DNA of 8,517 nt from NCBI GenBank assembly GCA_030631445.1, contig DAOVLD010000055.1, positions 1-8,517 on the forward strand. The letters are read 5' to 3'. Below the pieces are notes generated by a model, which was given only the letters and a program-made list of their open reading frames with translations, did not search any database and was not told the origin of the DNA. This stretch comes from Bacteroidota bacterium. GTDB lineage: Bacteria; Bacteroidota; Bacteroidia; Bacteroidales; VadinHA17. A program made the translations under genes and the position numbers. Positions 1 through 6,087 of the stretch are shown in pieces (within the stretch, counting starts at the first letter, position 1; each line of letters begins with the position of its first letter).

Positions 1-192
1 CAGAAAAATAAATGTAACAGTACCTTTTTTCGCATCCCAGTCTGCTATGGTCATTGGAGTACGCTCGCTATATTCGTCAGGAATAATAATAACAAATTGA
101 CCCGGTAAAGCTTTCCTGGCAATATCAGGGGCCTCAACAGTACAACTGTGAATATTCGGTGCAATTTGTCTTTTTTCTAATATTTTGACCAT
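1..192 (-). CDS. nfnA: NfnA/SudB-like FAD/NAD-binding reductase subunit, 5' part only
   Basis: The first 64 codons are visible, from ATG at 192-190, and the frame is open to the left edge. The peptide begins MVKILEKRQIAPNIHS and continues with a PGQFVIII strand and a RTPMTIAD segment. These match the start of the ferredoxin-reductase-type FAD-binding beta-barrel of the sulfide/dihydroorotate dehydrogenase-like family, which includes SudB and NfnA, the small subunit of the NADH-dependent ferredoxin:NADP oxidoreductase. The Arg-x-x-x-Thr segment is the usual FAD-contacting site of this fold. An in-frame stop about 16 codons upstream, with no ATG, GTG or TTG between, leaves this ATG as the natural start. 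There is no Shine-Dalgarno sequence. The gene follows the large redox subunit on the same strand after a 128-bp gap. In this family the next gene is normally the GltA-like NfnB subunit, which would lie outside the window. Family assignment is strong; NfnA versus SudB or a PyrK-like role is not decided here. Confidence 0.85.
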   Translation of the reverse strand, partial: MVKILEKRQIAPNIHSCTVEAPDIARKALPGQFVIIIPDEYSERTPMTIADWDAKKGTVTFIFL

Positions 193-299
193 TTCAGCAG
201 TTTCAATTCTTAATGTATTGGAATTTTTAAATTATTTCTTGATATTTTGTAAAATCGCATCTTAATATTTATGCCCTAAACTTCTAAAACCTCTTACCT

Positions 300-329
300 C
301 CCTTAGCCTCAGTCTTAGCCTTAGCCTTT
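300..329. repeat. imperfect hexamer tandem repeat over a stop codon
   Basis: Five 6-bp units run head to tail. On the plus strand they are close variants of GCCTTA (CCCTTA, GCCTCA, GTCTTA, GCCTTA, GCCTTT). Read on the minus strand as mRNA sense, the units supply the TAA stop of the large redox subunit at 323-321. They then repeat in-frame stops (TAA, TGA, TAA) every second codon, and another TAA follows after 300. It resembles a microsatellite that grew from the stop codon. No function is visible. Confidence 0.75.
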
Positions 330-2678
330 CTTAATTTTTTTTATGTCATCAATAAGCGTTGACAGATCATTACCACTGTAATGAAAATAATTGTATTCCA
401 AACCCTCTTTTTTAGTATGCTTTTTTCCCTTCTTAAAAGGCATTAATTTTACAGGTAAACAGGTTTTTCCGAGTTTATTGTTTGATGAAAAAGAAAGATC
501 GGTTTGTGATTGTAATTCTTTAAAAATATCTTCCGGGTTCCTTATTTTAAAGCCTTCGTCCGGCATTGCCTGAGCCAATAGGGATAAGGTTTTCCATGGT
601 GTTCTTGTCTCTCCAGGCGCTTTTATTACCTGTTTTGTCTTCTTAATTTTTCTTTCAATATTAATTATGTGCCCTCTTGTTTCAAGGAAACTTGTTGTGG
701 GGAAGAAGACATGTGCATATTTTGAGATACCTGTCAGAAACATATTTTGCTGAACAAAGAATTTCAGACCTGAAAGATCAGGATTGCCGGGAATATCCCC
801 AAATACAAAAAGTGATTCAATACCATCTTTACCTATGTTGTTTATCATTTCGTTTCGTGATAATCCTGGAGTATTATTTAGTTTGATTTTCAGATGATCA
901 GACCATTTTTTTAAATTCTTCTTGTTATCAATTCTGGCAAAACCTGGCAGCAGGCCGGGATTCAAGCCGGTAAAAGTTCCACCATAATAATTGCCTTCAC
1001 TCAAAAGGAACATTATCCTGCAATTATCCGGGTTTTTCTGAAGAAGTTGAAGGTTATATAAGGCATTAAAACTGTCAATACAATTTGAGCCACGCAGTAT
1101 TCCATCACCTGCAAGAATGAGTAATTTCTTTGAATCTGAAATTAAATTAACAGCCGAATTAACCTGTGATGCTGAAATGCCAAGCTGATTACAGGCACTG
1201 TTAAAATCCAACTCTTGTAATTGTAATTTCAAATTCTTTGTTTCTTCACCGTTTTTATTTCTAAGCAGTACTGATAACAAAGTATGAAGAAGTAGCAGCT
1301 CTTCGCCATTTTTGAAAATCAGTGCATTATGCGAAAAAGAAGATGTACGGTTATCATACGGATTTGCAAAAATTATTTTAGTTCCGTTCCTGTAAGCTTT
1401 TCTGATCCTGTTTTCAATTATTGGATGTGATACTGAACCATTTGAACCGATTATTAATATTGTATCAGTATCTTTAATAGAATCTAATTCGATTGGAGGG
1501 AAGGTATTATTATATTTATGTATCTGTTCAAGAATTTTACTATTAGGGTAGGCTGAAAGCATATCAAGGTTATTTGACCTCATAACCTTCCTTGTAAATT
1601 TCTGCAGGATATAATTATCCTCCAGGTAATCATGGGGAGAACCGATCATACCAAATTTGTCACCAACATATTGTTTAAGATTGCCGGCAGTAAAACTAAT
1701 AGCCTCTTTCCAGCTTGCTTCAATCCATTTATCACCTTTTCTAATTAAAGGGTTCAATACCCGGTCAGGATGGTGAACAATATCACCGGGAACAAATTTA
1801 CCCCTGACACAAATTTGTGGTGGATTTATTCTCTTTCCGGTTTTGGGACCAACATTTATTATACGATTACCTTTGGAGTTTACATTTATTGTGCACCCAA
1901 CCGAACAAAACAAACAAGTAGTTTCAGTTGATTTATCGGGCAAACCAACCCATTTACCCATCTTTTCAGATATTGAACCGGTTGGGCAAACGTCAATACA
2001 TGCTCCGCAAAACTCACATCCGGCTTCTATTTGAGATTCACCAAAAGCTGTTCCCACTATGGTTGCATCTCCTCTCTGTGTAAAAGCCAGGACTTCACTA
2101 TTCCGTTCTTCACTGCAAATTCTTACGCAACGACCACAAAGGATACACAGGTTATAATCAAGATCATAAAATGGGTTATTCCTTTCGGGTTCAATTCCAC
2201 GGTAAGTAACAGGATATTTTACATCAGATATTTCAAGATAATCGACTAAATCCTGCAATTCGCAATCACCATTATTAGCACAATAATTACAACCGGTTGT
2301 TGTACTGACCTTCCGGGTTGTATGCATATATTCTGTACAATCATTTTTGTCTTTACATACAAGGCAGGTATAGGGATGTTCCGATAAGATAAGTTCGAGT
2401 ATTTCTCTTCTCAGTGTTTTTAATCCGGTGGAATTAGTAGTAACTTCCATTTTGTTCACAACAGGGGTTGTGCATGCTATTGGATAACCACGCATATTCT
2501 TAATTTCAACTATACAAAGCCGGCATCCCCCGTATGGCACTAAATTTTCGAGCCAACATAAGGTGGGGATATATATATTCTTTAATCGGGCTGCTTCAAG
2601 AACAGTAATACCATCAGGAACAGAAAATTTCTTCCTGTCAATCTTTATGCTGATATTTTTCCCGGTTTTCACTTCCAT
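321..2678 (-). CDS. NuoG/formate dehydrogenase-like multi-[Fe-S] subunit without catalytic Cys/Sec
   Basis: The protein has 785 aa from the preferred ATG at 2678. An in-frame TTG at 2714 would add 12 residues and overlap the upstream gene by 8 bp, but homology only begins near the ATG. Residue numbers below count from the TTG. Domains in order: plant-type [2Fe-2S] ferredoxin (C53, C64, C67, C81); His-Cys [4Fe-4S] motif (H113, C117, C120, C126) followed by another C142, C145, C151 before ELQDL; two [4Fe-4S] ferredoxin motifs (C190/193/196/200 and C233/236/239/243); molybdopterin-oxidoreductase [4Fe-4S] site (C267, C270, C274, C302); then a MopB-like region. Where formate dehydrogenases carry Cys or Sec, near NNVDCCAR, this protein reads NNLDMLSAYPNS. 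The C-terminal molybdopterin-dinucleotide-binding domain is absent. It is therefore probably an electron-transfer hub partnering the NuoE/NuoF-like subunits, as in NuoG, and not an active formate dehydrogenase. Cofactor occupancy of the MopB region is unknown. General family is certain; substrate is not. Confidence 0.9.
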   Translation of the reverse strand: MEVKTGKNISIKIDRKKFSVPDGITVLEAARLKNIYIPTLCWLENLVPYGGCRLCIVEIKNMRGYPIACTTPVVNKMEVTTNSTGLKTLRREILELILSEHPYTCLVCKDKNDCTEYMHTTRKVSTTTGCNYCANNGDCELQDLVDYLEISDVKYPVTYRGIEPERNNPFYDLDYNLCILCGRCVRICSEERNSEVLAFTQRGDATIVGTAFGESQIEAGCEFCGACIDVCPTGSISEKMGKWVGLPDKSTETTCLFCSVGCTINVNSKGNRIINVGPKTGKRINPPQICVRGKFVPGDIVHHPDRVLNPLIRKGDKWIEASWKEAISFTAGNLKQYVGDKFGMIGSPHDYLEDNYILQKFTRKVMRSNNLDMLSAYPNSKILEQIHKYNNTFPPIELDSIKDTDTILIIGSNGSVSHPIIENRIRKAYRNGTKIIFANPYDNRTSSFSHNALIFKNGEELLLLHTLLSVLLRNKNGEETKNLKLQLQELDFNSACNQLGISASQVNSAVNLISDSKKLLILAGDGILRGSNCIDSFNALYNLQLLQKNPDNCRIMFLLSEGNYYGGTFTGLNPGLLPGFARIDNKKNLKKWSDHLKIKLNNTPGLSRNEMINNIGKDGIESLFVFGDIPGNPDLSGLKFFVQQNMFLTGISKYAHVFFPTTSFLETRGHIINIERKIKKTKQVIKAPGETRTPWKTLSLLAQAMPDEGFKIRNPEDIFKELQSQTDLSFSSNNKLGKTCLPVKLMPFKKGKKHTKKEGLEYNYFHYSGNDLSTLIDDIKKIKKG

Positions 2679-2706
2679 ATTTAAAACATAAAAATGTATT
2701 GTTTTT

Positions 2707-4572
2707 TTATTCAATTACAATAGCATCACCGGCAATAGCATCGAATCTGCATATTTCATAACAAGCCCGGCATTTTATACATTTTGATAGATCCAGATTG
2801 TGTGGTTCGCTTCTGGGACCTGTGATTGCACCGGTTGGACAAACATTTACACACCTTTGGCATCCGGTACATTTTTCCTTAATTACCCTGTATTCAACCA
2901 GATCCCTGCAAACTGCAGCCGGGCAACGATTGTTTTCAATATGTTCTAAATATTCTTCTTTAAAATATTTTATGGTTGTTAATACAGGATTAGGCGCAGT
3001 TTGTCCCAAACCGCACAGTGAACCATTCTTAACTGTATGTGCAAGGTTTTCTAAAATCTCCAGGTCTTTTATTTCCCCTTTTCCTTGCGTGATTTTTTCA
3101 AGTATCTCTAATATCCTGGTCGTTCCAATCCTGCATGGTACACATTTGCCGCAACTTTCCTGACTTGTAAATTTCAGGAAATATTTTGCCACATCCACCA
3201 TACAAGTGTGTTCATCCATTACTATCAAGCCTCCGGAACCCATAATGGAGCCGGCTTGAGTAAGAGATTCATAATCTACAGGCAGATCAAGAAATTCTTC
3301 TGAAAGGCAGCCACCTGAAGGTCCTCCTGTTTGAACTGCTTTGAAGGGTTTTATGGGACCGCCTCCGATATCGAAGATGATTTTCCGTAAAGTAGTACCC
3401 ATTGGTACTTCTATTAGTCCGGCTCTCCTGACTTTCCCTACCAGGGCAAAAGTTTTGGTTCCTTTACTTGTCTTTGTCCCAAAACCGGCATACCAGTTTC
3501 CACCTTCCCGTAATATATTAGGTACGGTTGCAAGGGTTTCGACATTGTTAATATTAGTGGGATTACCGTTCAGTCCGGATGTTGCAGGAAATGGTGGTCT
3601 GCTTCTTGGCATACCTCTTTGTCCTTCAATAGACGCGATCAATGCTGTTTCTTCTCCGCAAACAAAAGCCCCTGCACCTTCTTTCAGTCTGATTTCAAAT
3701 GAAAAACCGCTGTTAAGGATATTTTTCCCCAGGAAACCCAGATCATTCATTTGTGTTATAGCGATTTTGAGGCGCTCGATAGCCAGAGGATATTCAGCAC
3801 GAATGTAAATGTACCCGGTATTCGCTCCTATAGCATATGCAGCAATTACCATTCCTTCAAGCAGGGCAAAAGGATCACCTTCCATAAGAGAACGGTTCAT
3901 AAAAGCACCGGGATCACCTTCATCCGCGTTGCAAATAAGATATTTTAGCTTGCCTTTTGCTTCCCTGCAAAACTGCCACTTCAATCCCGTTGGGAAACCT
4001 GCGCCTCCCCTGCCTCTGAGACCTGATTTTTTTATCTCGTCAATAATACCTTCAGGTCCGATATTCAGAGCTTTGAGTAAACCCTTGAATCCATCTCTTG
4101 CTATATAATGATTAATATTCTCAGGATCAATAATACCGCAATTCCTTAAAACTATACGCTCCTGGTTTTTTAACATCGGTTGATCCCAGAATGATTTGAT
4201 CCCATCAATTTCTTTTCGTTGTGAATCTAAATGTCCGAGAGGCTTCAGTTTGGATTCTTCACCGTTTAAAAATTCTGTTAATAATCTGATCGTTTTTTGC
4301 TCATCTACGTTATTAAAACTAAAACGCGGGAACCCGGGTTTTTGAATATCTAATAAAGGTTCCAGGTAACATGGACCAATACATCCGACTTTGAGGACTT
4401 TAGCCTTTATTTTTTCCTTGCTTATTGTTTCATGTACCTGCTTCCATATTCTATCTGCTCCTGAAGCAATACCACAGCTTCCCATTCCAATATAAATAAC
4501 CGGTTCAGGATTCTCTTGTAATGATTGCCATTCATTAATAGCTTTTTTCTGTATGGTTTCAAAATTATTCAT
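2707..4572 (-). CDS. NuoF/HydB-like FMN- and NAD(H)-binding subunit with C-terminal ferredoxin domain
   Basis: The 621-aa protein is far longer than respiratory NuoF (about 445 aa) and has the HydB layout. Residues 25-105 form a thioredoxin-like domain with C33, C64 and C68. Residues 184-199 (GLRGRGGAGFPTGLKW) and NADEGDP near 215-221 bind FMN and NADH, and GAGAFVCGEETAL at 299-311 belongs to the same core. A SLBB-type region follows. The NuoF [4Fe-4S] site is C474, C477, C480 and C520. A CPAAVC linker at 550-555 is typical of HydB proteins. Two ferredoxin motifs close the protein (C568/571/574/578 and C598/601/604/608). It should exchange hydride with NAD(H) at FMN and pass electrons to Fe-S clusters. 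HydB-like members are the bifurcating flavin subunits of HydABC-type enzymes, so bifurcation is plausible here but inferred. The start codon sits in an ATGAATAA overlap of 8 bp with the upstream gene, suggesting translational coupling. Confidence 0.95.
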   Translation of the reverse strand: MNNFETIQKKAINEWQSLQENPEPVIYIGMGSCGIASGADRIWKQVHETISKEKIKAKVLKVGCIGPCYLEPLLDIQKPGFPRFSFNNVDEQKTIRLLTEFLNGEESKLKPLGHLDSQRKEIDGIKSFWDQPMLKNQERIVLRNCGIIDPENINHYIARDGFKGLLKALNIGPEGIIDEIKKSGLRGRGGAGFPTGLKWQFCREAKGKLKYLICNADEGDPGAFMNRSLMEGDPFALLEGMVIAAYAIGANTGYIYIRAEYPLAIERLKIAITQMNDLGFLGKNILNSGFSFEIRLKEGAGAFVCGEETALIASIEGQRGMPRSRPPFPATSGLNGNPTNINNVETLATVPNILREGGNWYAGFGTKTSKGTKTFALVGKVRRAGLIEVPMGTTLRKIIFDIGGGPIKPFKAVQTGGPSGGCLSEEFLDLPVDYESLTQAGSIMGSGGLIVMDEHTCMVDVAKYFLKFTSQESCGKCVPCRIGTTRILEILEKITQGKGEIKDLEILENLAHTVKNGSLCGLGQTAPNPVLTTIKYFKEEYLEHIENNRCPAAVCRDLVEYRVIKEKCTGCQRCVNVCPTGAITGPRSEPHNLDLSKCIKCRACYEICRFDAIAGDAIVIE

Positions 4573-5029
4573 ACCCGTCCAGTATTTCCTTCAATTTAAT
4601 AACCGACATCCGGCTGTGGATAGTATTATCTATTTTTACTACCGGGGCTAAAGCACAACACCCCAGGCAGGCAACCCGGTCCAAATCGAACTTACCGTCT
4701 TCTGTGGTTTCTCCTGTAGATATATCAAGTTCCGATTTTATAGCATTTAATAAAAAATCTCCTCCCTGGACATGACATGCTGTTCCCAGACAAATTCTTA
4801 TCGAATGACGACCCGGAGGATTAAACTTAAACTGGGAGTAGAAGGTTGCAACTCCAAATATATAACTCCTGGATACCCTTAAATGTTCTGAAATCCTTCC
4901 GATTGCTTCGGGAGATAAAAAGCTATCTTTTTCCTGAACAGCTTGAAGAATTTGGATTAAATTACTCTTGTCTTTTTGTGGGAATTTGTTTAATATAGAT
5001 TGTGTAGTATTGGCTATTTTCACGTCCAT
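4565..5029 (-). CDS. NuoE/HydC-like [2Fe-2S] subunit
   Basis: The 154-aa protein has the usual length of the family. An N-terminal helical part (about 1-70) contains the conserved VSRSYIFGVATFYSQFKF stretch. A thioredoxin-like domain follows, whose [2Fe-2S] ligands are clear: C80-x4-C85 (CLGTAC) and C121-x3-C125 (CLGCC, with an additional C124). In Complex I and HydABC this subunit sits beside the FMN subunit and holds the off-pathway or bifurcation-linked cluster. It is the first gene of the minus-strand redox operon and overlaps the NuoF-like gene by 8 bp (ATGAATAA). The ATG at 5029 is supported by length and alignment. No Shine-Dalgarno sequence precedes it, only A/T-rich DNA. Together with the two downstream genes it makes a NuoEFG-type soluble module; no membrane Nuo subunits are visible. 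Confidence 0.95.
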   Translation of the reverse strand: MDVKIANTTQSILNKFPQKDKSNLIQILQAVQEKDSFLSPEAIGRISEHLRVSRSYIFGVATFYSQFKFNPPGRHSIRICLGTACHVQGGDFLLNAIKSELDISTGETTEDGKFDLDRVACLGCCALAPVVKIDNTIHSRMSVIKLKEILDGYE

Positions 5030-5323
5030 GTGATTTTCATAAAGTTCTAAAAATATGAAAAAAAAATTAAATTCTGCTAAAAGATATTATTTCATAATTT
5101 TCTTTAACATAACCAAAAAGCCAGAAATCAATATCATTGGAACCCTTATGGCTCGACAAAATCCAAAACTTATAACACGCATAACACATTAAAAGAACCA
5201 GGTAACCTGTTGTCGGAAGCAGAAAATATTCTTTGAAATTTCCGTGTTAATCCATCTTGTTGGAAGAAGATTAGCAGGAAAATTTGTAATTTGGCACCTT
5301 AGTTAATAAAAAAATATACAGAT
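5030..5323. other. divergent intergenic region, no convincing gene
   Basis: This 294-bp AT-rich gap lies between the divergent redox operon (minus) and the small-protein/acylphosphatase pair (plus), so it must hold both promoters. I found no Bacteroidota-type promoter (TTTG and TAnnTTTG at normal spacing) that I would call. An interrupted palindrome, CAGGT-A-ACCTG, lies at 5199-5209 and could be an operator, but a single copy this short is weak evidence. A 45-codon plus-strand reading frame (5055-5192) is treated as chance. Confidence 0.5.
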
Positions 5324-5629
5324 ATGGCAAACATGAGAGACATAAAGAAAGAGATCAATGGCCTGACAAACGAAGTGATCTCCGATTGCTTTTTACACTT
5401 GTACATGCATAAGGATAAAAACAAGAAAGAAGTAACCGGGATTATGAAAGACACATTAAAGACGCGTAATAATCTGATATACAAGGTGAATCATCCCGAT
5501 TCCGGAGATCGGAAAAAGATTAAAAAACATTTTGGTAAAATACGAAGTGAATTGGTTGATAAAATGGATGGCTATTTTACAAAGTTGAGTATGATATCCA
5601 AAGGAACTAAAGAAAGTGTAAAAAGGTAA
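5324..5629 (+). CDS. conserved small basic helical protein, function unknown
   Basis: The 101-aa protein starts at ATG 5324; a second in-frame ATG lies three codons later. I cannot assign a domain. It is lysine-rich, has no signal peptide or membrane segment, and looks alpha-helical. It opens MANMRDIKKEINGLTNEVISD, and a central segment, KTRNNLIYKVNHPD, is followed by a basic stretch RKKIKKHFGKIRSEL. The pattern resembles small proteins I associate with Bacteroidota, but this is recollection, not a search. It has one cysteine (C22) and no metal or nucleotide-binding motif. The gene is 16 bp upstream of acylphosphatase on the same strand, so the two are probably cotranscribed. A shadow reading frame exists on the opposite strand, but codon structure and the cotranscribed neighbour favour this strand. 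Probably cytosolic. Confidence 0.8.
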   Translation: MANMRDIKKEINGLTNEVISDCFLHLYMHKDKNKKEVTGIMKDTLKTRNNLIYKVNHPDSGDRKKIKKHFGKIRSELVDKMDGYFTKLSMISKGTKESVKR

Positions 5630-5634
5630 TCAGC

Positions 5635-5639
5635 AGGAG
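5635..5639 (+). promoter_or_regulatory. Shine-Dalgarno site for the acylphosphatase TTG start
   Basis: AGGAG lies 6 bases before the TTG at 5646, the ideal distance for a ribosome binding site. It decides the start, because no ATG is available before the conserved beta-strand. It is the only well-placed strong Shine-Dalgarno sequence I see in the window; the other genes begin after plain A/T-rich DNA. Confidence 0.75.
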
Positions 5640-5645
5640 AATAAT

Positions 5646-5918
5646 TTGAAGATTCATTATTCTATATATATCAATGGACGTGTCCAGAATGTTGGGTTCA
5701 GGTATTTTGTAGTTATGAAGGCAGGAGAGTACCAGATAAACGGGACAGTGAAAAATGAAGCGGATGGTGCGGTGGTGGTTGAGGCTGAAGGAGCAAAGGA
5801 ACAACTTGATATTTTTCTTGCTGATCTAAAAAAAGGACCGGGTTGGGCACGGGTTGATGATGTAAAGGTTTCGCAACTTCCTGTAGCTGACTATAACGGA
5901 TTTAAAGTGGTGTACTGA
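5646..5918 (+). CDS. acyP: acylphosphatase
   Basis: A 90-aa protein of normal family length. Acylphosphatase hydrolyses the carboxyl-phosphate bond of small acyl phosphates such as acetyl phosphate or carbamoyl phosphate in the cytosol. The signature GRVQNVGFR at 11-19 carries the phosphate-binding loop and the catalytic Arg R19. The second motif, INGTVKNEADG, carries the catalytic Asn N37. The rest fits the alpha/beta ferredoxin-like fold, ending in the usual GFKVVY strand. The start codon is TTG, supported by AGGAG six bases upstream and by the family N-terminus. The gene follows the small basic protein by 16 bp and converges on the radical SAM gene. In an anaerobe making acetyl phosphate it may serve as a housekeeping hydrolase, but nothing here ties it to the redox operon. 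Confidence 0.95.
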   Translation: MKIHYSIYINGRVQNVGFRYFVVMKAGEYQINGTVKNEADGAVVVEAEGAKEQLDIFLADLKKGPGWARVDDVKVSQLPVADYNGFKVVY

Positions 5919-6005
5919 GGATAATGGAAAAGTGGAACGTTTGAGCGAACTTGAGAGCGAAAACCTTATGAACAGGTTGTGGGAAGGACTGTGGGAGCGA
6001 ATAAT

Positions 6006-6064
6006 GTTGAAAGTTTGTAAAGTTAAACGCTTACTTTTTACTTTATTACTTTATAACTTTTAAC
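6006..6064. terminator. AT-rich inverted repeat between convergent genes, possible bidirectional terminator
   Basis: Left arm 6006-6023 and right arm 6048-6064 are nearly complementary: about 15 Watson-Crick pairs, two G-U pairs and one bulged base, with a 24-base AT-rich loop. It lies 88 bp after the acylphosphatase stop and 24 bp before the radical SAM stop, where a shared terminator is expected. The stem is almost pure A/T with no GC clamp, so chance complementarity in low-complexity sequence is a real alternative. Confidence 0.4.
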
Positions 6065-6087
6065 TCTTTTGGATAGATGGAATGATA

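Noticed and set aside
321..2678. Calling the large subunit an active formate dehydrogenase or an [FeFe] hydrogenase (HydA).
   Set aside because: No Cys/Sec at the formate site, no C-terminal Mo-binding domain, and no H-cluster motifs (such as TSCxPxW or FxxCPGG-like) in the sequence.
2798..4108. Several 65-155 aa plus-strand ORFs opposite the NuoF-like gene.
   Set aside because: Antisense shadows of a gene with unambiguous motifs in every domain; their products show no coherent domain.
5055..5192. A 45-codon plus-strand ORF (MKKKLNSAKRYYFIIFF...) in the divergent intergenic region.
   Set aside because: No ribosome binding site, only 25 bp from the divergent start of the NuoE-like gene, AT-rich background where such frames arise by chance, and no recognisable homology.
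5199..5209. CAGGT-A-ACCTG as a regulator operator.
   Set aside because: A single 11-bp site with one-base centre is expected by chance reasonably often; no second copy and no known matching regulator in view.
5299..5804. Minus-strand ORFs opposite the small basic protein and acyP.
   Set aside because: Hydrophobic shadow frames of A/T-rich genes; acyP is certain on the plus strand and the small protein is the better candidate there.
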